A stretch of 28,265 bases of DNA from Hyphomicrobiales bacterium (GCA_023266695.1 JAHFPO010000009.1:1-28265), one strand, 5' to 3'; counted from the stretch's first letter, positions 14,392 through 22,590 are shown. A program made the numbers and translations. The notes: generated from the sequence alone by a model not told the origin.

Positions 14392-15057
14392 ATGAGTATT
14401 CCGAGTTGGATTCATTTGGCGGATGTCTTCGGATTCATCGGAGCAGTATTCTACATTGGTACCTACGCGATGAAGACGATGGTGCCTTTGCGCATCTTCG
14501 GCATCGCCAGCAATTTTTTCTTTCTCACATACGGACTTCTGAACGCCTCCTATCCCACTTTTTTTCTCTATTCGATCCTTCTACCGCTCAACACGGTCCG
14601 GCTTATTCAGATGCTCCAGCTCATCAAGCGGGTGGAGTCGGCTGTCGCCGGCGACCTGTCGATGGATTGGCTGAAGCCGTTCATGAGCAAAAGAAATTGC
14701 AAGCAGGGTGAAATTCTCTTCCGCAAGGGCGATCGGGCCGAGGAGATGTTCTATACGGTGACCGGAGGCTTCCTCTTGATCGAGTCCGGCATCAAGATCC
14801 CGCACGGCCATGTCGTCGGTGAACTTGGCCTGCTCGCGCCGGACAATCGGCGTACGCAGAGTCTCGAATGCGTCGAAGCCGGCGAGATCCTGACCATCAG
14901 CTACGAGAAAGTGAAGGAGCTGTATTTCCAGAACCCGAGCTTCGGATTCTTCTTCCTCCGGTTGACCAGCGGCCGGCTGATGCAGAACATCGTCAATCTC
15001 GAGAACGAGCTCGCCAAGCGGAGGCAGGCACAGGACATGGCTGCCGCCCATCGATAA
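14392..15057 (+). CDS. Membrane-anchored cyclic-nucleotide-binding-domain protein
   Basis: A 221-residue protein with three N-terminal membrane helices (about 9-29, 34-52 and 54-72), then a cytoplasmic domain of the CAP/CRP cyclic-nucleotide-binding fold (95-200). The phosphate-binding cassette reads GELGLLAPDNRRTQS (143-157), keeping the Gly-Glu and the Arg of the canonical cassette. There is no helix-turn-helix and no kinase, channel or cyclase domain, so it would sense rather than transduce by itself. The overall plan, three helices plus one cyclic-nucleotide domain, is that of Popeye-domain-like proteins. The start is the ATG at 14392 because a perfect GGAGG lies 6 bp upstream; the ATG at 14380 overlaps that site. 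It converges on the BKACE gene with a strong hairpin between. Confidence 0.85.
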   Translation: MSIPSWIHLADVFGFIGAVFYIGTYAMKTMVPLRIFGIASNFFFLTYGLLNASYPTFFLYSILLPLNTVRLIQMLQLIKRVESAVAGDLSMDWLKPFMSKRNCKQGEILFRKGDRAEEMFYTVTGGFLLIESGIKIPHGHVVGELGLLAPDNRRTQSLECVEAGEILTISYEKVKELYFQNPSFGFFFLRLTSGRLMQNIVNLENELAKRRQAQDMAAAHR

Positions 15058-15069
15058 CTTGTCGAACAT

Positions 15070-15090
15070 CGGCGGGCCGAGCGCCCGCCG
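15070..15090. terminator. GC-rich hairpin between convergent genes
   Basis: A perfect 8-bp stem CGGCGGGC / GCCCGCCG with a 5-base loop lies midway in the 43-bp gap between the convergent cyclic-nucleotide-domain and BKACE genes. It has no flanking T-run on either strand, so it would act as a bidirectional terminator or RNA end-stabiliser at best. Confidence 0.5.
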
Positions 15091-15100
15091 GATGAGTGGG

Positions 15101-16039
15101 TCAGAATTTGACCCGATCGGCGCCCTTGAGGCCGAGGATCGCGCGCGCATCCTTCGGCGTCGCAACCTCGAAGCCCAGTTCCTCGATGATGCGTTTGATC
15201 TTGGCGACTTGCTCGGCATTGCTGCTGGCGAGCTTGCCGCGGCCGATATAGAGGCTGTCCTCCAGCCCGACGCGGACATTTCCGCCCATCATCACGGCCT
15301 GGGTCGCGAACGGCATCTGCGCTCGGCCGGCGCCCAGCACCGACCAGCGATACTCGTCGCCGAACAACTTGTCGGCGGTACGTTTCATGAACGTGAGATT
15401 TTCCATGTCCGGCCCGATGCCGCCGAGAATGCCGAAGATCAATTGCAGGAATACCGGCGGCTTGAAGAATCCGCGGTCGACGCAGTGCGCGAGATTATAG
15501 AGGTGACCGGTATCGTAGCATTCGTGCTCGAATTTGACACCGTGGCCTTCGCCCAGGAGCTTAGCGATCTTCTCGATGTCGCGGAAGGTGTTGCGGAAGA
15601 TGTAGTCGTCTGAGCCGCGCAGGTAGCCTTCTTCCCAATCGTATTTCCATTTCTTGAAGCGCTCGGCCATCGGATAGAGCGCAAAGTTCATCGAACCCAT
15701 GTTGAGCGAGGTCATTTCGGGCGAGACCTTGAGCGCCGCCGCAATCCGGTCCTCCACCGTCATGGTGACGCTGCCGCCGGTGGTGATGTTCACGACCGCG
15801 TCGCAAGCCTGCTTGATGCGCGGCAAGAACTCCATATAGACGGCGGGGTCCGGGGTCGGGCGGCCGTTCTTGGGGTCGCGGGCGTGGAGATGGAGGATCG
15901 CGGCGCCCGCTTCCGCCGCCTCGATCGCCTGGCTCGCGATCTCGCCCGGCGTAATCGGCAGCGCGTCGGACATGGTCGGCGTGTGGATCGAGCCCGTGAC
16001 CGCGCAAGAAATGATGACCTTGTTCGACGTCGCGCTCAT
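15101..16039 (-). CDS. Beta-keto acid cleavage enzyme (BKACE, DUF849 family)
   Basis: Zinc-dependent enzyme of 312 residues that cleaves a beta-keto acid with acetyl-CoA to acetoacetate and a new CoA ester. The zinc ligands His50 and His52 are in HLHARDP, and the later NVRVGLEDSLY segment carries the conserved Arg and Glu. The substrate varies between subfamilies (3-keto-5-aminohexanoate, dehydrocarnitine and others), and the lack of lysine-fermentation or carnitine genes here means it cannot be assigned. Its acetoacetate product would feed acetoacetyl-CoA metabolism. The ATG at 16037-16039 has a G-rich site (GGGGGGAAGG) directly upstream; an upstream in-frame start adds six residues. Its promoter must lie in the 109 bp before the tRNA gene. 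Confidence 0.9.
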   Translation of the reverse strand: MSATSNKVIISCAVTGSIHTPTMSDALPITPGEIASQAIEAAEAGAAILHLHARDPKNGRPTPDPAVYMEFLPRIKQACDAVVNITTGGSVTMTVEDRIAAALKVSPEMTSLNMGSMNFALYPMAERFKKWKYDWEEGYLRGSDDYIFRNTFRDIEKIAKLLGEGHGVKFEHECYDTGHLYNLAHCVDRGFFKPPVFLQLIFGILGGIGPDMENLTFMKRTADKLFGDEYRWSVLGAGRAQMPFATQAVMMGGNVRVGLEDSLYIGRGKLASSNAEQVAKIKRIIEELGFEVATPKDARAILGLKGADRVKF

Positions 16040-16148
16040 CCTTCCCCCCGCCTGCAAATGTTCCGGTTTGATGGGTCAACGATTGGACGTTTTCTCGAAG
16101 CCACCCGGAAGGAACACCCAGTGTGTCGCGCTGCGCGAACAAATTAGT

Positions 16149-16238
<90 letters not shown>

Positions 16239-16251
16239 GCAAGTCGCGCAG

Positions 16252-16280
16252 ACCTTAGCGAAGCGGTCCTTGCGGGACAA
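16252..16280 (-). promoter_or_regulatory. Candidate promoter of tRNA-Ser
   Basis: On the minus strand TTGTCC (16275-16280), a 17-bp spacer and TAAGGT (16252-16257) lie 13 bp upstream of the mature tRNA 5' end. Spacing is right but both boxes are moderate matches. Confidence 0.35.
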
Positions 16281-16320
16281 GGCATGGTCCCACGGCCGCC
16301 ATGCGGGTTGCGGCCCTTTC

Positions 16321-16349
16321 TTGACAGGGCGGGAGGGCCTCGCCATAAG
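16321..16349 (+). promoter_or_regulatory. Promoter of the rplU-rpmA operon
   Basis: A perfect -35 TTGACA (16321-16326), a 17-bp spacer and -10 CATAAG (16344-16349) form the best promoter in the window. Transcription would start near 16356, leaving a GC-rich leader of about 76 nt before rplU. Such a leader could fold, and L21 operons in other bacteria have structured leaders, but I cannot assign one here. Confidence 0.65.
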
Positions 16350-16431
16350 CATCGCCGACGGCGCGGGCCTCGAGGTCCGCGCGATTTGTTGCGAGGCGCC
16401 GCGCGCCCGCCCTCGAATACGGAACCGAACC

Positions 16432-16896
16432 ATGTTCGCGGTCATCAAGACGGGCGGCAAGCAGTACCGGGTCGCTGCCGACGACGTGATCGAGGTCGAG
16501 AAGCTCGCCGTCAAGGCGGGCGAGATCGTCACCTTTCCGGTGCTGATGCTCGGCGGCGACAAGACGGTGATCGGGGCGCCGGTGGTCGCGGGTGCCGCGG
16601 TCGCGGCCGAGGTAGTCGAGGAGATCCGCGGCGCCAAGGTGATCGCCTTCAAGAAGCGCCGTCGCAAGAATTCCAAACGCAAGCGCGGCCACCGTCAGAT
16701 GCTCACCGTGGTGCGGATCACCGAGATCCTCACCGACGGCAAGCAGCCCTCGAAGAAGGCGAGGCCCAAGCCCGAAGCCAAACCGAAGGCGGAGGAGAAA
16801 CCCGCCGCGGCCGAGGAGAAGGCCGAAAAATCAAGGGCCAAGGCCCCCGTCCCCAAAGCGGCCAAGCCCGCCATGGGCAAGGGCAAGAAGAAGTGA
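16432..16896 (+). CDS. rplU: 50S ribosomal protein L21 with long basic C-terminal tail
   Basis: Large-subunit ribosomal protein that binds 23S rRNA. The first about 103 residues are the complete L21 domain, starting MFAVIKTGGKQYRVAADD and containing FKKRRRKNSKRKRGHRQ, the basic signature. A further 50 residues rich in Lys, Ala, Pro and Glu follow (ending AMGKGKKK), making 154 residues against about 103 in E. coli. Such tails occur in other alphaproteobacteria and are probably disordered. The ATG at 16432 is set by homology; the frame is open further upstream only because it runs through the antisense of the tRNA gene. It is followed by rpmA, the usual partner. Confidence 0.97.
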   Translation: MFAVIKTGGKQYRVAADDVIEVEKLAVKAGEIVTFPVLMLGGDKTVIGAPVVAGAAVAAEVVEEIRGAKVIAFKKRRRKNSKRKRGHRQMLTVVRITEILTDGKQPSKKARPKPEAKPKAEEKPAAAEEKAEKSRAKAPVPKAAKPAMGKGKKK

Positions 16897-16897
16897 T

Positions 16898-16914
16898 GAT
16901 TCCGTCACGGAATC
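16898..16914. repeat. Perfect hairpin between rplU and rpmA
   Basis: GATTCCG-TCA-CGGAATC is a perfect inverted repeat beginning 1 bp after the rplU stop. There is no T-run after it, so it is more likely an RNA-stability or partial processing element than a terminator between two co-expressed ribosomal genes. Confidence 0.55.
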
Positions 16915-16948
16915 GGTGTAGAGAATAAGGGACAAGGGAAGGCCAACC

Positions 16949-17221
16949 ATGGCGCACAAGAAGGCAGGCGGTTCTTCGCGCAACGGCCGCGACTCTGCGG
17001 GTCGCCGGCTCGGCGTGAAGCGTTATGGCGGCGAGAACGTGCTCGCCGGCAACATCCTCGTGCGCCAGCGCGGCACCAAATGGCATCCGGGCGCGAACGT
17101 GGGGCTCGGCAAAGACCACACGCTCTTCGCGCTCGTGAACGGTGCGGTCGAATTTCGCGCCCATGCCAAAGACCGCGTCACCGTTTCCGTGGCTCCGAAA
17201 ATGGAGGCCACGGCCAAATAA
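16949..17221 (+). CDS. rpmA: 50S ribosomal protein L27
   Basis: Large-subunit protein whose N-terminus reaches the peptidyl-transferase centre. The 90-residue sequence begins MAHKKAGGSSRNGRDSAGRR and continues LGVKRYGGENVLAGNILVRQ, which is diagnostic. It starts directly with MAHKKAGG, so it has no cleavable N-terminal extension as found in Firmicutes. The ribosome-binding site GGGAAGG is just upstream. It is 52 bp after rplU with a hairpin between, and is followed by a strong hairpin. Confidence 0.98.
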   Translation: MAHKKAGGSSRNGRDSAGRRLGVKRYGGENVLAGNILVRQRGTKWHPGANVGLGKDHTLFALVNGAVEFRAHAKDRVTVSVAPKMEATAK

Positions 17222-17294
17222 CGGCGGAGATCAGCGAGGGTCCCGCCGGCATCTCGTCGAACCGGGGGGACCATCGAAAGGGGTCCGATACGCA

Positions 17295-17324
17295 GGGGAG
17301 ACGGGATCGCGTCTCCCCTTCGCG
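17295..17324 (+). terminator. Hairpin after rpmA, just before the GNAT gene
   Basis: A perfect 9-bp stem GGGGAGACG / CGTCTCCCC with a 6-base loop (17295-17318) is followed by TTCGCG and a short T-stretch. It is placed to end or attenuate rplU-rpmA transcription. It stops only 24 bp before the next start codon and 12 bp before that gene's ribosome-binding site, so the downstream cluster needs read-through or a promoter upstream of the hairpin. Confidence 0.6.
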
Positions 17325-17342
17325 CATTTGGAGGAGCCCGTC

Positions 17343-17984
17343 ATGACCGCCGTTCAAATGAACAGTGGGTCGCCCCCCGAAGACTCGAGTACCTTCATCC
17401 TCGAGACCAAGCGGCTCGTCTTGCGCGCGCCGCGTCTCGAGGACGCGGAAGCAATCGCCTTGCTCGCGAATAATCGCAAGATCGCCGAGATGACCGAGCT
17501 CATCCCGCATCCCTATCGGATCGAGGACGCCGAGGCCTGGATCGCGTCGCTCGCCGAAAAGGGCCAGAGCACGACCTTCGCGCTGTTCGCGAAAGACAAG
17601 GGGCTCGCCTTCATCGGCGCCTGCGGCTACGGCCTGCGCGAGGAAACGACGCCGGAAATCAGATACTGGATCGGGGAGCCGTTCTGGGGCCGGAGTTATG
17701 CGACCGAGGCCGTCCGTGCCATGATCGATCACGCGTTCACTGCCACCGATGTCGATGCGCTGGCGGCTGGCTGCCGGGTCACCAACCTCGCCTCGCGGCG
17801 CGTGCTGGAAAAGTGTGGATTCCAGTGGACCGGAGCCGGCCTCTGCCGTATCCGCGCGCTCGGGGCTTCGGTGCCCTCCGACCGCTTCCGGCTCGACCGG
17901 CGCACCTGGGCATCGCTGCGCACTTGGGGCCGCACCGCCCTTCCGGGCCGGGCCAGGACCGCAAAAGGACTCGGCAAGCGATGA
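17343..17984 (+). CDS. GNAT-family N-acetyltransferase (RimJ/RimL-like)
   Basis: Transfers an acetyl group from acetyl-CoA to an amine, possibly a protein N-terminus. The protein has 213 residues. The opening FILETKRLVLRAPRLEDAEAIA (about 19-40) is the beta-1 to alpha-1 region of this subfamily, and the acetyl-CoA pocket is EPFWGRSYATEAVRAMIDHAF. NLASRRVLEKCGFQ is the conserved C-terminal motif. The ATG at 17343 has GGAGGAG at 6 bp. It overlaps obgE by the 4 bp ATGA, and the same placement between rpmA and obgE recurs in related genomes I recall, suggesting a ribosome-linked substrate, though this is inference. Confidence 0.9.
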   Translation: MTAVQMNSGSPPEDSSTFILETKRLVLRAPRLEDAEAIALLANNRKIAEMTELIPHPYRIEDAEAWIASLAEKGQSTTFALFAKDKGLAFIGACGYGLREETTPEIRYWIGEPFWGRSYATEAVRAMIDHAFTATDVDALAAGCRVTNLASRRVLEKCGFQWTGAGLCRIRALGASVPSDRFRLDRRTWASLRTWGRTALPGRARTAKGLGKR

Positions 17985-19012
17985 AATTCCTCGACGAGGC
18001 CAAGGTCTATGTACGCTCCGGCGACGGCGGCGCGGGCGCGGTCTCGTTCCGGCGGGAGAAATTCATCGAGTTCGGCGGACCCGACGGCGGCGACGGCGGG
18101 CGCGGCGGCGATGTGTGGATTGAGTGCGTGGACGGGCTCAACACGCTCATCGACTATCGCTACCAGCAGCATTTCAAGGCGCGCGCGGGCGGCCACGGCA
18201 TGGGCCAGAATCGCTCCGGCGCCAAGGGCCGCGACGTGGTGCTGAAGGTGCCGGTGGGAACCCAAGTATTCGATGAGAACGGCGAGACCTTGCTCGCCGA
18301 CCTTGTCGAGGTCGGACAAAAGGTGCGCTTGTTCGAAGGCGGCAACGGCGGATTCGGCAATGAGCATTTCAAATCCTCGACCAATCGCGCGCCACGCCGC
18401 GCCAATCCCGGGGGAGAGGGTCGGGAGCGTTGGATCCGGTTGCGCCTGAAGCTGATCGCCGACGCCGGATTGATCGGCCTTCCCAATGCCGGCAAGTCGA
18501 CCTTCCTCGCCGCCGTCTCGGCCGCGAAGCCGAAGATTGCCGATTATCCCTTCACCACGCTCCATCCCCATCTCGGCGTCGTGCGCATCGACCAGCGCGA
18601 ATTCGTGCTCGCCGACATCCCGGGCCTGATCGAGGGCGCGCACGGGGGCGCTGGCCTCGGCGACCGTTTCCTCGGCCATGTCGAACGCTGCGGCGCGCTT
18701 TTGCATCTCGTCGATGCGACCCATGAGAACGTCGCCGACGCCTGGAAGACGGTGCGCCGGGAACTCGCAGCCTATGGTCAGGACCTCAGCCAGAAACCCG
18801 AGATCGTCGCGCTCTCCAAGGCCGACGCCTTGACGCCCAAGGCGCTCGCCGAACAGAAGATGAAATTGAAGCGCGCTTCAAAGCGCGAGCCGTTGGTGCT
18901 TTCGGCTCATTCGGGTGATGGAGTCGAAAAAGCGCTGCGTGCGCTGCTGAAACTGATCGAGAAGAGCCACCGGGTCGAAAAAGAGCTGGAGATAGCGCCA
19001 TGGCGGCCCTGA
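17981..19012 (+). CDS. obgE: GTPase ObgE/CgtA, large-subunit assembly factor
   Basis: Essential GTPase that binds the 50S precursor and responds to ppGpp. It has 343 residues. The glycine-rich Obg fold (1-158, with GDGGAGAVSFRREKF and GGPDGGDGGRGGDV) precedes the G domain: G1 GLPNAGKS (166-173), G3 DIPG (212-215), G4 SKAD (279-282, family NKxD) and G5 LSAHSG. The C-terminal Obg domain of longer homologues is absent, as usual in alphaproteobacteria. Its start overlaps the GNAT stop (ATGA) and its end overlaps proB by 13 bp, so the three are probably translationally coupled. Confidence 0.97.
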   Translation: MKFLDEAKVYVRSGDGGAGAVSFRREKFIEFGGPDGGDGGRGGDVWIECVDGLNTLIDYRYQQHFKARAGGHGMGQNRSGAKGRDVVLKVPVGTQVFDENGETLLADLVEVGQKVRLFEGGNGGFGNEHFKSSTNRAPRRANPGGEGRERWIRLRLKLIADAGLIGLPNAGKSTFLAAVSAAKPKIADYPFTTLHPHLGVVRIDQREFVLADIPGLIEGAHGGAGLGDRFLGHVERCGALLHLVDATHENVADAWKTVRRELAAYGQDLSQKPEIVALSKADALTPKALAEQKMKLKRASKREPLVLSAHSGDGVEKALRALLKLIEKSHRVEKELEIAPWRP

Positions 19013-20130
19013 TGCCCAAGCTCGCGAGCTTCCGCCGCATCGTCGTCAAGGTGGGCTCGTCCCTCCTCGTCGACGCGCAAGCCGGCCGCGTAAAGGAAGC
19101 CTGGCTTTCCTCGCTCGCCGCCGACATCGCAAAACTCCATGGCGAGAAGCGCGACGTCCTCGTGGTCTCCTCCGGCGCGATCGCGCTCGGCCGCAACGTG
19201 CTGAAGCTTCCCATGGGCGCGCTCAAGCTCGAGGAGAGCCAGGCCGCCGCCGCCGTCGGCCAAATCGTGCTCGCGCGCATCTGGACCGAGACGCTCGCCG
19301 CGAAGGGTCTCACCGCCGGCCAAGTACTGCTCACGCTGGGCGATACCGAGGAGCGCCGGCGCTATCTCAATGCGCGCTCGACCATCGCCAAGTTGCTTGA
19401 ACTTCGCGCCGTCCCGGTCATCAACGAGAACGATACGGTCGCGACCAGCGAGATCCGCTACGGCGACAACGACCGGCTCGCCGCGCGGGTCGCGACCATG
19501 TTGAGCGCCGACTTGCTGGTGCTGCTTTCGGACGTAGACGGCCTCTATGACACGCCGCCCCATGAGAATCCGAAAGCGAAATTGATCCCCGTCGTGCAGC
19601 GGGTGACGGCCGAGATCGAAGCCATGGCGGGAATGGCAGGCTCCGGGCTCTCACGCGGCGGCATGCGCACCAAGATCGAGGCGGCGAAGATCGCGACCGC
19701 CGCCGGCACCCATATGGTGATCGCCTCGGGGCGCACGCTCCATCCCCTGCGCGCGATCGCCGACGGCGGCCCCTCGACCTGGTTTCTCACGCCGGCCAAT
19801 CCGGTCACCGCGCGCAAGAAATGGATCGGCGGCAGCCTGGAACCGAAGGGCGCCATTCATATCGATGCCGGCGCCGTCGCGGCGCTGCGCCGGGGCAAGA
19901 GCCTTCTTCCCGCCGGCGTCGTTCGTGTCGAAGGCGCCTTTGCCCGCGGCGACGCGCTCGTCATCCGCGGGCCCGACGGCGGCGAGGTCGGGCGCGGGCT
20001 CGTCGCATACGACCGCGACGACGCCGAACGCCTCATCGGTCAAAACAGCGAGCGCATCGAGGCCATCCTGGGCTATCGTGGTCGCTCCGAAATGGTCCAC
20101 CGCGATGATCTGGTATTGGGCGGAGAATAG
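19000..20130 (+). CDS. proB: Glutamate 5-kinase
   Basis: First enzyme of proline synthesis; phosphorylates L-glutamate to gamma-glutamyl phosphate and is usually inhibited by proline. It has 376 residues. The amino-acid kinase domain covers about 1-265 with IVVKVGSSLL, VSSGAIALG, VINENDTVA and SGLSRGGMRTKIEAA. A C-terminal PUA domain (about 285-370) is present, as in E. coli ProB. I chose the ATG at 19000 (GGAGA 7 bp upstream); an ATG at 19012 sharing TGATG with the obgE stop is an alternative. proA follows after 12 bp. Confidence 0.97.
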   Translation: MAALMPKLASFRRIVVKVGSSLLVDAQAGRVKEAWLSSLAADIAKLHGEKRDVLVVSSGAIALGRNVLKLPMGALKLEESQAAAAVGQIVLARIWTETLAAKGLTAGQVLLTLGDTEERRRYLNARSTIAKLLELRAVPVINENDTVATSEIRYGDNDRLAARVATMLSADLLVLLSDVDGLYDTPPHENPKAKLIPVVQRVTAEIEAMAGMAGSGLSRGGMRTKIEAAKIATAAGTHMVIASGRTLHPLRAIADGGPSTWFLTPANPVTARKKWIGGSLEPKGAIHIDAGAVAALRRGKSLLPAGVVRVEGAFARGDALVIRGPDGGEVGRGLVAYDRDDAERLIGQNSERIEAILGYRGRSEMVHRDDLVLGGE

Positions 20131-20142
20131 GGGGGCAGCGAG

Positions 20143-21435
20143 TTGAAAGCGCACCTCGAAAAGACCGAGGCGGGTGGCGACGTCGCCGCTTTGATGCGTG
20201 ATATGGGCCGCCGCGCCCGCGCCGCCGCTCGCGCGCTCGCCCTCGCCGCGCCTGCGAAAAAGACCGCGGCGCTCAAGGCCGCCGCCGCCGCGATCCGCCA
20301 AAGCGCCTCCGCGATCCTGCAGGCGAATGCCGAGGATATATCCGCCGCCCGCGCCGACCAGGCGACGCCCGCTTTCCTCGACCGGCTCTCGCTTGATGAC
20401 AATAGCGTCGCGGCGATCGCGGAAGGTGTGGCGACCGTCGCCGCGCTCGCCGATCCCGTGGGCGAGGTGACCGCATCCTGGCGGCGCCCCAACGGCCTCC
20501 GGATCGAGCGCGTGCGCACCCCCCTCGGCGTCATCGCCGTCATTTACGAGAGCCGGCCGAACGTGACCGCGGACGCCGGCGCGCTCGCGCTCAAGGCCGG
20601 AAACGCGGTGATCTTGCGCGGCGGCTCGGAAAGCTTTCGCTCATCGCGCGCGATCCATCAGGCGATGGTGCGTGGACTCGAAAGCGAAGGATTGCCCGCC
20701 GACGCGATCCAGCTCGTGCCGACGCGCGACCGCGCCGCGGTCGGCGAGTTGCTCTCCGGTCTCGGCGGTATGATCGACGTGGTGGTACCGCGCGGCGGCA
20801 AGGAATTGGTCGGGCGCGTGGAGGCGGAGGCGCGCGTGCCTGTCTTCGCCCATCTCGAAGGCATCTGCCATGTCTATGTCCATGCGCCGGCGGATCTCGC
20901 CATGGCGAAAGAGATCGTGTTCAATGCCAAGATGCGCCGCACCGGCGTGTGCGGCGCGGCTGAGACGCTCTTGGTCGATCGTGCGCTCATCGCGACCCAT
21001 CTGAAGCCGCTCGTGGAAATGCTGATCGCGGCCGGCTGCGAAATCCGCGGCGATGAGGCGACGCGCGCCGCCGACAAACGCGTGATGCCGGCGAGCGAGC
21101 AGGATTGGACCACCGAATATCTCGACGCCATCCTGTCGGTGAAGGTGGTCGACGGGCTCGAGGCCGCGATCGATCATATCGAGCGCTACGGCTCGCACCA
21201 TACCGATTCGATCGTGACCCAAGACAAAACCGCGGCGGAAAAGTTCCTGCAGGAAGTGGATTCGGCGATCGTCCTGCACAATGCCTCGACCCAGTTCGCC
21301 GACGGCGGCGAATTCGGCTTCGGCGGCGAGATCGGCATCGCCACCGGGCGTCTCCATGCCCGCGGTCCGGTCGGGGCGGAGCAGCTCACTTCGTTCAAGT
21401 ATCGCGTGCACGGCAGCGGACAGACGAGGCCGTGA
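20143..21435 (+). CDS. proA: Gamma-glutamyl phosphate reductase
   Basis: Second enzyme of proline synthesis; reduces gamma-glutamyl phosphate with NADPH to glutamate semialdehyde. It has 430 residues, aldehyde dehydrogenase superfamily. The catalytic Cys270 lies in MRRTGVCGAAETLL; IYESRPNVTADAGALALK and the end region GGEFGFGGEIGIATGRLHARGPVG are typical of ProA. The start appears to be TTG at 20143 behind a GGGGGG stretch; the next in-frame ATG (20194) would remove 17 residues that still look family-like. The stop overlaps the GTG of nadD (GTGA). Confidence 0.96.
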   Translation: MKAHLEKTEAGGDVAALMRDMGRRARAAARALALAAPAKKTAALKAAAAAIRQSASAILQANAEDISAARADQATPAFLDRLSLDDNSVAAIAEGVATVAALADPVGEVTASWRRPNGLRIERVRTPLGVIAVIYESRPNVTADAGALALKAGNAVILRGGSESFRSSRAIHQAMVRGLESEGLPADAIQLVPTRDRAAVGELLSGLGGMIDVVVPRGGKELVGRVEAEARVPVFAHLEGICHVYVHAPADLAMAKEIVFNAKMRRTGVCGAAETLLVDRALIATHLKPLVEMLIAAGCEIRGDEATRAADKRVMPASEQDWTTEYLDAILSVKVVDGLEAAIDHIERYGSHHTDSIVTQDKTAAEKFLQEVDSAIVLHNASTQFADGGEFGFGGEIGIATGRLHARGPVGAEQLTSFKYRVHGSGQTRP

Positions 21436-22070
21436 GCGTCCTGCTGCAAACTGTGCCCCGCGATATCATCCATATGCCGATCGTCGCGCCCGGCCTGCGC
21501 ATCGGCCTGCTCGGCGGCAGCTTCAATCCGGCGCATGAGGCCCATCGCGCCGTGAGTCTGTTGGCATGGAAACGTCTCGGCCTCGATCGCGTCTGGTGGC
21601 TGGTGAGCCCCGGCAATCCGCTGAAGGACACCAGCGACCTGCCGCCGCTCGTCGAGCGCATCGCCCGTGCGCGCAAGCTCGCCGCGAGTCCCTTCATCGA
21701 TGTCACCGGAATCGAGGCCGCGCTCGGCACCTGCTTTAGCCATGATACCGTCGCAGAACTGCGGCGGCGATTCCCGAATGTTTGTTTCGTCTTTCTCATG
21801 GGCGCCGACAATCTGGCGCAATTTCACCGCTGGCGGCGCTGGCGCGAGCTTGCCGGTCTCGTGCCGATGGCAGTGATCGATCGAGCGGGTTGGAGTTTCC
21901 CGGCACTCGCGAGCCCGGCTGCGACCGCGCTCGTTCGCGCCCGCATCATTGAGAGCGAAGCCGCAAGCCTGGCTTTGCGCACGCCGCCCGCCTGGGTCTA
22001 TCTGCACGGCTTGAAGTCGCCTCTCTCCTCGACCGCTCTCCGGGCTCATCACGCCCAATCAAAGGGTTGA
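21432..22070 (+). CDS. nadD: Nicotinate-nucleotide adenylyltransferase
   Basis: Joins nicotinate mononucleotide and ATP to give deamido-NAD in NAD synthesis. The protein has 212 residues. The nucleotidyltransferase motif GSFNPAHEAH lies at 29-38 and the second motif SSTALR near the end (family SSTxIR). WWLVSPGNPLKD and FLMGADNLAQFHRW are further NadD signatures. The GTG at 21432, overlapping the proA stop, fits translational coupling and gives an N-terminus of the length recalled in homologues; an ATG at 21474 has no ribosome-binding site but would still leave the whole domain. Confidence 0.94.
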   Translation: MSVLLQTVPRDIIHMPIVAPGLRIGLLGGSFNPAHEAHRAVSLLAWKRLGLDRVWWLVSPGNPLKDTSDLPPLVERIARARKLAASPFIDVTGIEAALGTCFSHDTVAELRRRFPNVCFVFLMGADNLAQFHRWRRWRELAGLVPMAVIDRAGWSFPALASPAATALVRARIIESEAASLALRTPPAWVYLHGLKSPLSSTALRAHHAQSKG

Positions 22071-22176
22071 AACCATTCCCCGCAAACCGATATCTTCGAA
22101 AGCGCGCCGGGGTGATCGCAAATCGCCGAGGCGCAAGCCCGACCACGACGAAAGGAAAGGACCTCTGTCCGCCACC

Positions 22177-22569
22177 GTGCTTTCCGCGCCCGCCCGCAAA
22201 CGGGCGGCACCCGTCTCCAGGGGGCGTCCCGACCCGGAGGAGACGCTCGCTCTCGTGATCGCCCGTCTCGACGACGACAAGGCGGCGGACACCATCCGGA
22301 TCGATCTCACGGGCAAGACCACGCTCGCCGACTACATGGTGGTGGCCTCCGGCCGTTCGCACCGTCATGTTGGCGCGATCGCCGAACATCTGCGTGAGAC
22401 CCTCGCCAAAGCCGGCGTACACGGCATGCGCGTCGAGGGCCTTCCGCATTGCGACTGGGTGTTGATCGACGCCGGCGACGTGATCGTCCACGTCTTTCGG
22501 CCCGAGGTGCGCAGCTTCTACAATCTCGAGAAAATGTGGGCGCGCGCCCGGCCCCAGACCGAAGCCTGA
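22177..22569 (+). CDS. rsfS: Ribosomal silencing factor RsfS
   Basis: Binds protein L14 on the 50S subunit and blocks subunit joining when nutrients are scarce. It has 130 residues. The domain (about 20-125) shows KTTLADYMVVASGRSHRHVGAIA, EGLPHCDWVLIDAGDVIVHVF and FYNLEKMW, all typical of RsfS. The start is unsure. The GTG at 22177 is used here, but a strong AAAGGAAAGGA site is best spaced for an in-frame CTG at 22165. It sits between nadD and rlmH, the usual order in this cluster. Confidence 0.94.
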   Translation: MLSAPARKRAAPVSRGRPDPEETLALVIARLDDDKAADTIRIDLTGKTTLADYMVVASGRSHRHVGAIAEHLRETLAKAGVHGMRVEGLPHCDWVLIDAGDVIVHVFRPEVRSFYNLEKMWARARPQTEA

Positions 22570-22590
22570 GCGGATCGCGGTTTCCCGCCC

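Noticed and set aside
16126..16138. TCGCGC-T-GCGCGA palindrome downstream of tRNA-Ser as its terminator
   Set aside because: Effective stem is only about 5 bp and no T-run follows; too weak to list.
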